From the NCBI RefSeq assembly GCF_013374995.1, contig NZ_CP056030.1:3876501-3940500 (forward strand): DNA of 64,000 bases. The letters are read 5' to 3'. This stretch comes from Pseudomonas eucalypticola. Lineage in GTDB: Bacteria > Pseudomonadota > Gammaproteobacteria > Pseudomonadales > Pseudomonadaceae. This document shows positions 35,081 to 44,369 of the stretch, piece after piece. The translations under genes and the position numbers were made by a program. Below the pieces are notes generated by a model, which was given only the letters and a program-made list of their open reading frames with translations, was not told the DNA's origin and did not search any database. How positions within the stretch are numbered: the first letter of the stretch is position 1; each line of letters opens with the position of its first letter.

Positions 35081-36088
35081 TCAGTGAGCGGCGGCGGTCT
35101 GCGCAGGTACGCCCGGTGGAGGGGTGGCCAGCCAGTCGCGGACCTGGACATCACGGCGGATCAATCGCGCCTTCAGCGCGACCTCCACCGCTTGCTGCAA
35201 ACGGGCGATGAACGCTGGGTCAGGGGTGGGTGAGAGCAGCACCGACAAGGGCGCCGCGCCTTCAAGGTCGGCGCGCAGGATGGCCTCGGGGTAAGCCGCC
35301 TGGTCCGCCTGCAACCGCAGGTAGGCGTCGCGGTGCTCTGGGGCGGCGGCCCAGTCGGCAGCCTGGCGCTGCACCTGGGCAATGCGCGCGGGCCAGTCCG
35401 GGTGGGCCTGGGCCAGGGCCCCGGTCACCAGCACCAGGCCGGCCAATTCCCCGGCACCGCCCAGGCTGCGGGTGGACAGGGGCACGGCGGCCAGGCCCTT
35501 GTCTCGCAGGGCGAGGACGTTGGCGCCGCCCCAGGTGGCGTCGATCTGGCGGGCGGCCAGGGCGGCACTGGCGGCGACGAAGTCGAGGTTGACGACCCGC
35601 ACATCCTTTTCCGTCATGCCCGCGGTGTTCAGCGCTTGGATGAAGGACAACTGCGCTGCAGTGCCACGGAACAATCCCACGGTCTTGCCCCGGAGGTCTG
35701 CCAGGTTCTTGACCGGCGAGTCCGGCGGCACCGCCAGGTAGTGGCTGACACCCCGGGCGGCGACGGCGACGATGCGGGTGTCCAGGCCGTTGGCCTTGCC
35801 CACGATGCTGGCCAGGTCGCCCAGGTAGGCCATGTCCACCTGGCCGCTGGCGATGGACTCATTGATCAGCGGCCCGGCGCCTTTGAAGAACAGCCACTTA
35901 ACCTCGACCCCGTCCGCCGCGAAGGCCTGCTCCAGCAGGTGCTGATTGTGGATCACGTCCACCAGACCACCACCGGCAGGCGTGGTGCCTGCGCCGATAT
36001 CCGGGACGGCCACGCGCAACAGGGTGTGCGCCGAAGCATGGGCGCAGCACAGGCTGAGGGTGAGCGCGGTGAACAGGGGTCGGTACAT
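35081..36088 (-). CDS. periplasmic binding protein of the SsuA/TauA (NMT1-like) type
   Basis: A 335-residue exported binding protein (signal MYRPLFTALTLSLCCAHASA). The fold matches the sulfonate/nitrate/taurine family, with LRVAVPDIGAG, VKWLFFKGAGPLINESIASG, DMAYLGDLASI, PVKNLADLRGKTVGLFRGTA and DATWGGANVLALRDKG. It is first in the operon with the TonB receptor. No ABC permease or ATPase is encoded in the locus, so it may feed a transporter elsewhere or deliver to the MFS protein. The ligand is unknown; a sulfonate, sulfate ester or small acid is possible. Confidence 0.87.
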   Translation of the reverse strand: MYRPLFTALTLSLCCAHASAHTLLRVAVPDIGAGTTPAGGGLVDVIHNQHLLEQAFAADGVEVKWLFFKGAGPLINESIASGQVDMAYLGDLASIVGKANGLDTRIVAVAARGVSHYLAVPPDSPVKNLADLRGKTVGLFRGTAAQLSFIQALNTAGMTEKDVRVVNLDFVAASAALAARQIDATWGGANVLALRDKGLAAVPLSTRSLGGAGELAGLVLVTGALAQAHPDWPARIAQVQRQAADWAAAPEHRDAYLRLQADQAAYPEAILRADLEGAAPLSVLLSPTPDPAFIARLQQAVEVALKARLIRRDVQVRDWLATPPPGVPAQTAAAH

Positions 36089-36334
36089 GCAAGCTCCGTG
36101 GGGGTGGGGGGCACGGCGCCGTTAAACCACGATGGACGGGTGAAGGCTAAATACCGAAAAACGCATGCAACCCGTTGATTTGGCATAAGTCAGGCGGCTG
36201 GCGGGCGCCAGCGATTATTCGCGGCACGCAAAAAAACATTGATGAATATGCATTGGCCATGCAGCGGGCAACCGGGGTCTACTGACCGGCCCCAGCGTCC
36301 CGGCCACGGGGCGCGCATGCCTGCCGGACCTGCC
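36089..36334. promoter_or_regulatory. divergent promoter region of the lyase operon and MFS gene
   Basis: This 246-bp region is less GC-rich than its surroundings in the centre (about 36149-36250), with runs such as CTAAATACCGAAAAA and CAAAAAAACATTGATGAATA. It probably carries promoters in both directions. No clear sigma-54 or operator palindrome was found. Confidence 0.45.
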
Positions 36335-37516
36335 ATGACCCGTACCTCGCGCACCACCCTGCCCCTGCTGTTGCTGCTGGCCGGCGCCCATGTGTTCAAC
36401 GACCTGTTCCAGGCCGTGCTGCCCTCGCTGTACCCACGCCTCAAACTCGACTTGCACCTCACTTACGCGCAGATCGGCCTGGTGACCCTGGCTTTCCATG
36501 CCTGCGGCTCGCTGTGCCAGCCGTTGGTGGGTGCGCTGGTCGACCGCTTCGAGCTGCCGCGGCTGTTGCCGCTGTCAATGCTGTGCATGGCCGCGGGCAT
36601 GGGCCTGCTGGGAATGGCCGAGGGCTTCCAGGGCCTGTTGGCCGCCGCCGCGGTGGTCGGGCTGGGCTCCTCGCTGTTTCACCCCCAGGGCTCGAGGCTG
36701 GCACGGCAACTGGCGGCCGGGCGGCCGGGGCTGGCGCAGTCGCTGTTCCAGTTGGGCGGCAACATCGGCTCGGCCCTGGGCCCCCTGCTGCTGGCGGCGT
36801 TGCTGTCGATGCCCTTGGCTCGGGGCGCCCTCTGGCTGCTGGGCCTGGGTCTGGCTGGCGCCGGCCTGCTGGCCTGGCTGGTGACAGCAGTGCCGAATGC
36901 CGTGGGGCCAGCGGCACCGCGCCAGCGCCCGACCCCGTTGACCGCCGACGTGCGCCGGCCTCTGGCCTTGCTGGCCGTGCTGGTGCTATCGAAGTACGTG
37001 TACCTGGCGGCCATGGCCAACTACTACACATTCTTCCTGATCGAGCGTTTCCAGCTGTCCACCGCCCAGGCGCAGGTGCAGCTGTTCGTGTTCCTGGCCG
37101 CCATCGCCGCCGGCACGTTGATCGGCGGCCCGCTGGGGGACCGCATCGGGCGCAAGCCGGTGGTGGTGATGTCGATCCTCGGCGCCTGCCCGTTTACCTT
37201 GCTGCTGCCCTACGTCAGCCTGCCGTGGACCCTGGTGCTGGCGGTGCTCATCGGCCTGGTCCTGGCCTCGGCCTTCGCCGCTATCCTGGTCATGGCCCAG
37301 GACCTGCTGCCGGGCCGAACCGGGCTGGTCGCGGGGTTGTTTTTCGGCTTGACCTTCGGGGTCAGTGGCGTGGCCGCGGCCGGGTTGGGGCAACTGGCCG
37401 ACCAGGTGGGCATGGTGGCGATGTTCCGCCTGTGCGCGGCGCTGCCCCTGCTCGGTGTGCTGGGCCTGGCATTGCCCGGCACACCCGCCCTGCCCCGGCC
37501 TCAGCCGGCCGGTTGA
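36335..37516 (+). CDS. MFS transporter, fosmidomycin-resistance (Fsr) type
   Basis: A 393-residue protein with 12 hydrophobic segments. The N-terminal GAHVFNDLFQAVLPSLYP and the helix 4-5 stretch GLGSSLFHPQGSRLARQLAAG are typical of the Fsr family; GDRIGRKPVVVMS is the MFS loop signature. Several upstream starts are open (36239, 36317), and 36335 is the closest to the conserved region. It may export a toxic product or import a small acid of the lyase locus; the direction cannot be told. It ends tail to tail with the hydrolase gene (overlap of 16 bases). Confidence 0.8.
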   Translation: MTRTSRTTLPLLLLLAGAHVFNDLFQAVLPSLYPRLKLDLHLTYAQIGLVTLAFHACGSLCQPLVGALVDRFELPRLLPLSMLCMAAGMGLLGMAEGFQGLLAAAAVVGLGSSLFHPQGSRLARQLAAGRPGLAQSLFQLGGNIGSALGPLLLAALLSMPLARGALWLLGLGLAGAGLLAWLVTAVPNAVGPAAPRQRPTPLTADVRRPLALLAVLVLSKYVYLAAMANYYTFFLIERFQLSTAQAQVQLFVFLAAIAAGTLIGGPLGDRIGRKPVVVMSILGACPFTLLLPYVSLPWTLVLAVLIGLVLASAFAAILVMAQDLLPGRTGLVAGLFFGLTFGVSGVAAAGLGQLADQVGMVAMFRLCAALPLLGVLGLALPGTPALPRPQPAG

Positions 37517-38301
37517 AGCACCCGGTGCCAGAACGCTTCGCTGGCGTGCATGGCCTGCTCGATCGCAGCTTGGCGGCGGGCGAGGTCGGGACTGGCGAAG
37601 CTGTGGCCCACGCCTGGGATGACGATCAGCGTGCTATCGCCGCCCGCCCGTCTCAGGGCCTGATGCATGCCCTGTGACTGGGCGACGGGGATGACCGTGT
37701 CCTGATCCCCGTGAAGCAGCAAGGTCGGTGGCAACGGCCCGCTCAGGTACCTGACCGGGCTGGCGGGCAACGCGTGAGCACACGTGCCCGTGGTGCAGCC
37801 CAGCCAGCGCCGCGCCGCGTCGGCGGTGGCCGGAGGGAATGCCGCCAGCGTCTCTAAGTCAAAGGCGCCGTACCAGGCCACCAGGGCCTGCACCCGCTGC
37901 TCTGGCCGCGCCGTCAAGGCTGCCAGTGCGGCCAGGTGCGCTCCCGCCGACACGCCCCACAACCCTGTACGTTGAGGGTCGATGGCCAACGGTCCGGCGT
38001 GGGCGTGCAACCAGGCCAGCGCCGCTTGAATGTCAGCTACCGCTGCCGGGTACGGGGCCTGGCCGCTGAGCCGGTAGTTCACCGACGCTACCACATACCC
38101 CTGACCCGCCAAGGCTTGCAGCTGCGCGGGGAAGTCGGTGAACGCGACGTTGCTGCGCGCATCGCCCGCTTCCCAGCCGCCGCCATGGACAAACACCAGC
38201 AACGGGTGCCGGGGGCGATGGTCGGCTGGCCGGTACAGGTCCAGCGTCAAGGGCGCCGCGCCGTTCGGCCGCCCATACACCTGATCGGCCAGCCGTGTCA
38301 C
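37501..38301 (-). CDS. alpha/beta hydrolase (BD-FAE/HSL type)
   Basis: A 266-residue esterase-type hydrolase with the HGGGW oxyanion motif ([12 protein letters not shown]), the nucleophile elbow GVSAGAH, and an Asp (HGDQDTV) and His (GVGHSF) completing the triad. The coding frame runs further upstream to 38412, but that part overlaps the preceding hydrolase gene out of frame. A GTG at 38301 overlaps that gene's stop codon (GTGA) and is the likely start, giving translational coupling. It lacks a signal peptide, unlike its partner, and is probably cytoplasmic. It resembles carbohydrate or feruloyl esterase relatives; the substrate is not known. Confidence 0.8.
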   Translation of the reverse strand: MTRLADQVYGRPNGAAPLTLDLYRPADHRPRHPLLVFVHGGGWEAGDARSNVAFTDFPAQLQALAGQGYVVASVNYRLSGQAPYPAAVADIQAALAWLHAHAGPLAIDPQRTGLWGVSAGAHLAALAALTARPEQRVQALVAWYGAFDLETLAAFPPATADAARRWLGCTTGTCAHALPASPVRYLSGPLPPTLLLHGDQDTVIPVAQSQGMHQALRRAGGDSTLIVIPGVGHSFASPDLARRQAAIEQAMHASEAFWHRVLQPAG

Positions 38302-39590
38302 TTTCCCGCGGCTGGCCAATGGTAGAACTCCATGCCCACCGCGCTGCGGTTCCTGAACCCGGCCCAGTAGGTGTGGCCCAGCAGGGGCTTGCCCTGGGCG
38401 TCGACCTTCCATTGGCCATCAATGGCCCTGGGCACCAACGTGAGGTAGTTGCTGCGGTCCTGACCCTTGAGTTGCTGGTCGAGGAACGCAGTGACGAAAT
38501 GCTGGTTGAGGTTGTTCAGGCGGGTGCTGTCCCAGGCGGGTTCGCTGTAGGCCGAGAAGTCCTCGGGGTTGGCGCTGGCGGCCGGCGGTGGCGGGTTGGG
38601 CGCCACGTTGTGGCGAGCATTCTGGTACACCAGCAGGTAGCGATCGGCATTTACCGCCCCTTCGGCCAGGCGCCGCACGCCATCGCTGTAGCCGGCGATA
38701 TCGTCCTGGTCGCCAACCACGAACAGGGTCGGCAGGGTCAGCCCGGCCAGGCCCTTGGCGTCGAAAAAGCCCTGGCGCCCGCCCCAGGGAGCAAAGGCGA
38801 TCAGCGCCTTGATGCGAGGGTCATGCAGCTTGGCGTACTCGGGGTTGCCAGCTTGCAGGCGCTGCAATGCCCCACCGGGCACGAAGTTCACGGCCACCTG
38901 ACTCAAGCCCGCGCCGCCCACCAGCAAGGCGCCGTAGCCGCCCATCGAATAACCGATCAGAGCACTGTGGTCCACATCCACTTTGCCGGCCAGCCAGTGG
39001 CCGCTGTTGGGCCGGGCCCAGGTCGCCACCTGGTCGAGCACGAACAGGTCATCTAGCGGGCGGTTGAGCAAGGTGCTGGCGAAACCGGCCTTGTCGGCGC
39101 GAGTCGAATCGGTGTGGTCGATGGCGGCCACGACGTAGCCGCGCGAGGCCAAGTGCTCGGTGAGGTAGCTCATCTGCAGCCGTGAGCCGGGGTAACCGTG
39201 GGACAGAATCACCAGCGGGTAGCGGCCCTCCGGATCAGGGACAGCATCACGCACCGCTCGACCAGCGAACTGGAACGGTGTGTTGGGGCGTTTGGGATCA
39301 TTGGCGCCGGCGCCGAGGACGTCGGTGTAGGTGGTACCAGGTTGTTGACCGGGCCTGAGGCTGGCCGGGTACCACAATTCCACACGCAGCGCGCGATCGT
39401 GGTGCTGGCCGGGCGGGGTCGCGAGGATGTCCAACTGGTCGTGGTGCACTAGTTGTTCGGTGCGCACACCGACACTGTAGGTACCCGTGGCCGCCAGGTC
39501 CGGGGCATCGGGGCGGGCATCGCCATAGAAGGCAAACGCGCTGCAGGGCAGCAAAAGGGAACACAGGCAAAGCAGGTGCTTGACGCTCAT
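38298..39590 (-). CDS. exported alpha/beta hydrolase (PAF-acetylhydrolase-like)
   Basis: A 430-residue protein with a signal peptide ([20 protein letters not shown]). Motifs are [13 protein letters not shown], the nucleophile elbow [17 protein letters not shown] and a late His (YQNARHNV). It fits the platelet-activating-factor acetylhydrolase/dienelactone-hydrolase class, so it is a periplasmic or secreted esterase. Its stop codon overlaps the GTG start of the next hydrolase, so the two are co-expressed. Adjacent to the lyase operon, it may deacylate oligosaccharides; that is inference from position. Confidence 0.82.
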   Translation of the reverse strand: MSVKHLLCLCSLLLPCSAFAFYGDARPDAPDLAATGTYSVGVRTEQLVHHDQLDILATPPGQHHDRALRVELWYPASLRPGQQPGTTYTDVLGAGANDPKRPNTPFQFAGRAVRDAVPDPEGRYPLVILSHGYPGSRLQMSYLTEHLASRGYVVAAIDHTDSTRADKAGFASTLLNRPLDDLFVLDQVATWARPNSGHWLAGKVDVDHSALIGYSMGGYGALLVGGAGLSQVAVNFVPGGALQRLQAGNPEYAKLHDPRIKALIAFAPWGGRQGFFDAKGLAGLTLPTLFVVGDQDDIAGYSDGVRRLAEGAVNADRYLLVYQNARHNVAPNPPPPAASANPEDFSAYSEPAWDSTRLNNLNQHFVTAFLDQQLKGQDRSNYLTLVPRAIDGQWKVDAQGKPLLGHTYWAGFRNRSAVGMEFYHWPAAGK

Positions 39591-39719
39591 TGCGGGGGCT
39601 CATGGTGATTGGTAGCGCTAACATTGCCGTGTGGTGAGCGTGGCGTCCAATCACCAAAAAGCAGCGAGGTGGCGGTATTGGCTATAAGCGCGGGAAGGCG
39701 CATACCGCGCATCGCCTGC

Positions 39720-40532
39720 TTACCGATCTGGCGTCAGGTCCCCAAGGTCGTGCTGTTGCGCAAGGCCGGTGGCCTGGCGGTATTGGCGCGGGGTAAAGCC
39801 GGTCAGGGTCTTGAACTGGCGGGTAAAGGCGCTGTGGTCGGTATAGCCGCACTGCAGGGCGATATCGGTGATCGGCAGGTCGGTGTGCAGCAAGCGGTGG
39901 GCGTGCTCCAGGCGCACTTTGTGAATCATCTGCCGGGGCGTGAGGTGGAACACGCGCTTGCAGTAGCGCTCCAGTTGCGCCACGGAAATACCGGCGATAC
40001 GGGTCAGCTCGCCCATGGTCACGTTGCGGTGGAAATGCGCACGGATGTAGTCGTCCACCGCCGCCAGGCGCTGGTAGGCCGGATGGCTATCGCTGGCCGT
40101 TTGCAGGTCCACGGAAATGCCCGCCAGGCCAATGATCTCATCGCGGCGGTTGTAGATGGGCTGTTTGTGGGTCAGGCACCACCCCGGTTCGCGGCTGCCG
40201 TACAGGTGCATCTCCAACTGGTCCTGCAACACCCGCCCTTCTTCCAATACCCGCCGGTCCTGTTCGGTGTAGCCCGGCCCCAGCTGCGCCGGAAACACCT
40301 CGGCACTGGTCTTGCCCAGCAACGGTTGCAAGCGCTTGAAACCGCAGCGCTGCACCAGCGTGTGGTTGGCCATGGCATAGCGCGCCTGAACGTCCTTGAT
40401 GAAGATCACCGCGTTGGGAATCACGTCGAGCATGGGCAGCAGCGGCGCCACGCCGATGAGCATCTGCTGCAGGTTTTCCGGCCGCTGGGATTGAGCGTCA
40501 GCGCACAGGAACGCCAGGGCATTGTGGTCCAT
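39720..40532 (-). CDS. AraC-family regulator with PAS domain, probable hydroxyproline regulator
   Basis: A 270-residue regulator. The N-terminal half (about 25-150) is a PAS fold with MLDVIPNAVIFIKDVQARYAM and HKQPIYNRRDEIIGLAGIS; the C-terminal half has two AraC helix-turn-helix motifs (TMGELTRIAGISVAQLERYC and ITDIALQCGYTDHSAFTRQF). ATG 40532 has GGGAGAG at good spacing. It is divergent from the hydroxyproline permease operon, with a strong inverted repeat between them, and is the probable activator. In P. aeruginosa the analogous regulator is LhpR, also AraC type. Confidence 0.87.
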   Translation of the reverse strand: MDHNALAFLCADAQSQRPENLQQMLIGVAPLLPMLDVIPNAVIFIKDVQARYAMANHTLVQRCGFKRLQPLLGKTSAEVFPAQLGPGYTEQDRRVLEEGRVLQDQLEMHLYGSREPGWCLTHKQPIYNRRDEIIGLAGISVDLQTASDSHPAYQRLAAVDDYIRAHFHRNVTMGELTRIAGISVAQLERYCKRVFHLTPRQMIHKVRLEHAHRLLHTDLPITDIALQCGYTDHSAFTRQFKTLTGFTPRQYRQATGLAQQHDLGDLTPDR

Positions 40533-40620
40533 CAGGGGGCTCTCCCGCCGTAGGGTGGCCGCAGCTTGCCCCACCCAGGGCGTGCGTGTCCAGCCAGGCA
40601 CGACACTACCATTGTGCCGA

Positions 40621-40643
40621 TTTCGTCATCGCCCATGACGAAA
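40621..40643. promoter_or_regulatory. 9-bp inverted repeat, candidate regulator site
   Basis: TTTCGTCAT (40621-40629) and ATGACGAAA (40635-40643) are a perfect inverted repeat with a 5-base spacer, between the AraC gene and the permease gene. It probably binds the adjacent regulator; a transcript hairpin is the alternative. Confidence 0.6.
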
Positions 40644-40690
40644 AGCATCAAGCCGGCACGGGCCGATCGGTTCACTGTAGCCGCACTTCC

Positions 40691-40698
40691 AACAACAA
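40691..40698 (+). promoter_or_regulatory. AANAANAA motif in the permease leader
   Basis: AACAACAA fits the Hfq/Crc consensus and lies 60 bases before the permease start, directly before an in-frame ATG at 40699. A near match, AATAACAC, occurs at about 40734-40741. Amino-acid transport is a common target of Crc-type control. Confidence 0.4.
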
Positions 40699-40758
40699 AT
40701 GCCCGCTGGGCTACAAGCGACATCACTGCCGATCAATAACACACAAAAAGGCGACGCT

Positions 40759-42390
40759 ATGTCAGGTTCAGGCAAGTTCAAGAAACAACTCTCCCTCACA
40801 GACCTTACCTTCATAGGCCTGGGCGCCATTTTCGGCTCCGGCTGGCTGTTCGCGGCCAGCCATGTGTCCACCATCGCCGGCCCCGCAGGCATTTTCTCGT
40901 GGCTGCTGGGTGGCTTCGCGGTTCTGCTGCTGGGCATCGTCTACTGCGAATTGGGCGCCGCCCTGCCCCGCGCCGGTGGCGTGGTGCGTTACCCGGTGTA
41001 TTCCCACGGCCCGTTGATGGGTTACCTGATGGGCTTCATCACGATCATCGCCTTCTCCAGCCTGGTGGCCATCGAAGTGGTCGCGGCCCGCCAATATGCC
41101 GCGGCCTGGTTCCCGTCCCTGACCCAGGCCGGCAGCAGCAACCCGACCCTGGCCGGTTGGCTGCTGCAGTTCGCCCTGCTGGTACTGTTCTTCCTGCTCA
41201 ATTACTACAGCGTGAAGACCTTCGCCAAGGCCAACAACTTCATCAGCCTGTTCAAGTTCATCGTGCCGTTGCTGGTGATCGGCGTGCTGTTCACCTTCTT
41301 CAAACCCGAGAACCTGACCGTGCACGGCTTCGCGCCTTTCGGGCTGTCGGGGATCGAGATGGCGGTGTCTGCCGGCGGCATCATCTTCGCCTACCTGGGG
41401 TTGACGCCGATCATCTCGGTGGCCAGTGAAGTGAAAAACCCGCAGCGCACCATTCCCATCGCGCTGATTCTCTCGGTGCTGCTGTCCACCGCCATCTACG
41501 TACTGTTGCAACTGGCGTTCCTGGGCGGGGTGCCCACCGCAATGCTCGCCGACGGCTGGAGCGGCATCAGCAAGGCCTTCTCCCTGCCCTACCGCGATAT
41601 CGCCCTGGCCCTGGGCGTCGGCTGGCTGGCGTACCTGGTGGTGGCCGACGCGATGATCTCGCCCAGCGGCTGCGGCAACATCTACATGAATGCCACACCC
41701 CGGGTGATCTATGGCTGGGCCCGCGCCGGTACCTTCTTCAAGGTATTTACCCGCATTGACGAAAAGTCCGGCATTCCACGCCCGGCGCTGTGGCTGACCT
41801 TCGGTTTGTCGCTGTTCTGGACCTTGCCGTTCCCCTCTTGGGAAGCGCTGATCAACGTGGTCTCCGCCGCCCTGGTACTCAGCTACGCCATTGCACCGAT
41901 TTCAGTGGCCGCCCTGCGCCGCAATGCCCCGGGCATGCCACGGCCGTTCCGGGTCAAAGGCTTCGCGGTGCTGGGCCCGGTGTCATTCATCATCGCCGCG
42001 CTGATCGTCTACTGGTCGGGCTGGGCCACCGTGTCCTGGTTGCTGGGCCTGCAGATCCTGATGTTCGTGGTGTACCTGCTGTGCCACCGCCTGGTGCCCA
42101 CCGACCATCTGAACATCGGCCAACAAGTGCGCTCCTCGGCCTGGCTGATCGGTTTCTATGCCGTGACCATTCTACTGTCATACCTGGGCAGTTTCGGTGG
42201 CACCGGCGTGTTGGCGCACCCGTATGACACCCTGGTCGTGGCGGCCTGCGCATTGGCCATCTACTACTGGGGCGCCGCCACCGGTGTGCCCAAGCACCTG
42301 GTACGCCTTGAGGCGGACGAGTCCGAAAGCGAAAGCGCTGACGCCCTCGTCACCGCCACACCCACCTACTCGAACTGGAAAGCCTCATGA
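40759..42390 (+). CDS. APC-family amino-acid permease (hydroxyproline uptake)
   Basis: A 543-residue membrane protein with about 12-14 helices, starting [20 protein letters not shown], the conserved first helix of APC amino-acid transporters. The start 40759 ([10 protein letters not shown]) has AAAGGCG upstream; an in-frame ATG at 40699 lacks a ribosome binding site. It ends in an ATGA overlap with the epimerase gene, so it is the first gene of the hydroxyproline operon and probably imports trans-4-hydroxy-L-proline or a related imino acid. The substrate is inferred from the operon. Confidence 0.88.
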   Translation: MSGSGKFKKQLSLTDLTFIGLGAIFGSGWLFAASHVSTIAGPAGIFSWLLGGFAVLLLGIVYCELGAALPRAGGVVRYPVYSHGPLMGYLMGFITIIAFSSLVAIEVVAARQYAAAWFPSLTQAGSSNPTLAGWLLQFALLVLFFLLNYYSVKTFAKANNFISLFKFIVPLLVIGVLFTFFKPENLTVHGFAPFGLSGIEMAVSAGGIIFAYLGLTPIISVASEVKNPQRTIPIALILSVLLSTAIYVLLQLAFLGGVPTAMLADGWSGISKAFSLPYRDIALALGVGWLAYLVVADAMISPSGCGNIYMNATPRVIYGWARAGTFFKVFTRIDEKSGIPRPALWLTFGLSLFWTLPFPSWEALINVVSAALVLSYAIAPISVAALRRNAPGMPRPFRVKGFAVLGPVSFIIAALIVYWSGWATVSWLLGLQILMFVVYLLCHRLVPTDHLNIGQQVRSSAWLIGFYAVTILLSYLGSFGGTGVLAHPYDTLVVAACALAIYYWGAATGVPKHLVRLEADESESESADALVTATPTYSNWKAS

Positions 42391-43313
42391 AACAGGTCCA
42401 TGTCATTGACTCCCATACCGGCGGCGAGCCCACTCGCCTGGTGATGAAAGGCTTCCCCCCCCTGGCGGGCAGCACCCTGGCCGAGCAGCGCGACTACCTG
42501 CGCGAGCACCACGACGACTGGCGCCGCGCCTGCCTGCTGGAACCGCGGGGCAACGATGTGCTGGTGGGCGCCCTGTATTGCCCGCCGGTGTCGCCAGGCG
42601 CTACCTGCGGGGTGATCTTCTTCAACAACAGTGGCTACCTGAACATGTGCGGCCACGGCACCATCGGCCTGGTGGCCTCACTGCAACACCTGGGGCTGAT
42701 CGGCCCTGGTGAACACCAGATCGACACCCCGGTGGGCCAGGTCAGTGCCACCCTGCACGACGACGGCGCCGTGACCGTGCGCAACGTGCCGGCCTACCGC
42801 TACCGCCAGCGCGTGCCGGTGGACGTGCCCGGCTTTGGCCAGGTGCACGGTGACATCGCCTGGGGCGGCAACTGGTTTTTCCTGGTGGCCGAGCATGACC
42901 AGGATATCCGCCTGGGCAATGTAGAACGCCTCACCACCTTCACCTGGGCCATCCTCAAGGCGCTGCAAGCCCAAGGCATTCACGGCGAAGACGGCGGCCT
43001 GATCGACCACGTCGAACTGTTCGCCGCCGATGAGACGGCCGACAGCCGCAATTTCGTCATGTGCCCTGGCAAGGCCTACGACCGGTCCCCCTGCGGCACC
43101 GGCACCAGCGCCAAGCTGGCCTGCCTGGCCGCCGACGGCAAGCTGGCCGCGGGTCAGCCCTGGGTGCAGGCGAGCATCACCGGCAGCCAGTTCGAAGGCC
43201 GCTTCGAATGGGAAGGCGAGCGCATTCGCCCCTCGATCACCGGCCGCGCCTACATGACCGCCGACAGCACGTTGCTGATCGACGAACAGGACCCCTTTGC
43301 CTGGGGCATCTGA
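42387..43313 (+). CDS. 4-hydroxyproline 2-epimerase
   Basis: A 308-residue cofactor-free racemase of the proline-racemase superfamily. The two catalytic cysteines are C88 (NMCGHG) and C236 ([11 protein letters not shown]), the pair that marks 4-hydroxyproline 2-epimerase rather than the Cys/Thr dehydratases. It converts trans-4-hydroxy-L-proline to cis-4-hydroxy-D-proline. The start overlaps the permease stop codon (ATGA). Known as LhpA in P. aeruginosa and HypE elsewhere. Confidence 0.96.
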   Translation: MKQVHVIDSHTGGEPTRLVMKGFPPLAGSTLAEQRDYLREHHDDWRRACLLEPRGNDVLVGALYCPPVSPGATCGVIFFNNSGYLNMCGHGTIGLVASLQHLGLIGPGEHQIDTPVGQVSATLHDDGAVTVRNVPAYRYRQRVPVDVPGFGQVHGDIAWGGNWFFLVAEHDQDIRLGNVERLTTFTWAILKALQAQGIHGEDGGLIDHVELFAADETADSRNFVMCPGKAYDRSPCGTGTSAKLACLAADGKLAAGQPWVQASITGSQFEGRFEWEGERIRPSITGRAYMTADSTLLIDEQDPFAWGI

Positions 43314-43369
43314 GCCCCGGCGTTTTTTCTTCACACCCTCGACCTGACTGAATACGGGAAGGAATCACC

Positions 43370-44317
43370 ATGAGCGACAACATTTTCACCGGTTGCATGC
43401 CGGCCCTGATGACCCCTTGCACCGACGCGCGCACCCCTGACTTCGATGCGTTGGTGGCCAAGGGCCTGGAACTGATCGACATTGGCATGAGCGCCGTGGT
43501 GTATTGCGGCTCCATGGGCGACTGGCCACTGCTGACCGGGGCTCAGCGCCAGGAAGGCGTGGCCCGCCTGGTAGCCGCCGGCGTACCCACCATCGTCGGC
43601 ACCGGCGCGGTGAACACCCGTGAAGCGGTGGCCCACGCGGCTCACGCCGCCAAGGTCGGTGCCCATGGCCTGATGGTGATTCCGCGCGTGCTGTCCCGGG
43701 GCGCTTCGCCGGCGGCACAGAAGGCCCACTTCGCGGCCATTCTGCAAGCCGCGCCAACGCTGCCCGCGGTGATCTACAACAGCCCCTATTATGGATTCGC
43801 CACCCGTGCCGACCTGTTCTTCGAACTGCGCCGCGAACACCCCAACCTTATCGGTTTCAAGGAATTCGGCGGCGCCGCCGACCTGCGTTATGCAGCGGAG
43901 AACATCACCTCCCAGGACGATGACGTCACCCTGATGGTGGGCGTCGACACCCAGGTGGTGCACGGTTTCGTCAATTGCAACGCCACTGGCGCCATCACCG
44001 GCATCGGCAACGCCCTGCCCCGCGAGGTGCTGCAATTGGTGGCCCTGAGCAAGCAAGCGGCCAAGGGCGACGCCAAGGCCCGGCGCCTGGCGCGTGAACT
44101 GGAGGCGGCGCTGGCGGTGCTGTCGTCCTTCGACGAAGGCTGCGACCTGGTGCTGTACTACAAGCACCTGATGGTGCTCAACGGCGACCGCGAATACACC
44201 CTGCACTTCAACGAAACCGACGTGCTCAGCGCGGCCCAGCGCCGCTACGCTGAAACCCAGTACGCGCTGTTCCGCCAGTGGTACGCCACCTGGTCGGCCG
44301 AACACCACCTGGCGTGA
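43370..44317 (+). CDS. DapA-family 1-pyrroline-4-hydroxy-2-carboxylate deaminase
   Basis: A 315-residue DHDPS-family lyase. The Schiff-base lysine is K164 (NLIGFKEFGGAADL) and the YNxP tyrosine is Y136 (VIYNSPYYGF). In this context it is the deaminase that turns 1-pyrroline-4-hydroxy-2-carboxylate into alpha-ketoglutarate semialdehyde with release of ammonia (LhpC type). AAGGA lies seven bases upstream. It is part of the operon, 56 bases after the epimerase gene. Confidence 0.9.
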   Translation: MSDNIFTGCMPALMTPCTDARTPDFDALVAKGLELIDIGMSAVVYCGSMGDWPLLTGAQRQEGVARLVAAGVPTIVGTGAVNTREAVAHAAHAAKVGAHGLMVIPRVLSRGASPAAQKAHFAAILQAAPTLPAVIYNSPYYGFATRADLFFELRREHPNLIGFKEFGGAADLRYAAENITSQDDDVTLMVGVDTQVVHGFVNCNATGAITGIGNALPREVLQLVALSKQAAKGDAKARRLARELEAALAVLSSFDEGCDLVLYYKHLMVLNGDREYTLHFNETDVLSAAQRRYAETQYALFRQWYATWSAEHHLA

Positions 44318-44369
44318 GCCCCCCTGCTGGCCGGCCCCCCGGCCAGCCCTTTTCCTCCAAGGACACCCC

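Noticed and set aside
32934..35087. 717-codon open frame antisense to the TonB receptor
   Set aside because: Antisense shadow with no recognisable domain; the receptor on the other strand has signal peptide, plug and barrel motifs.
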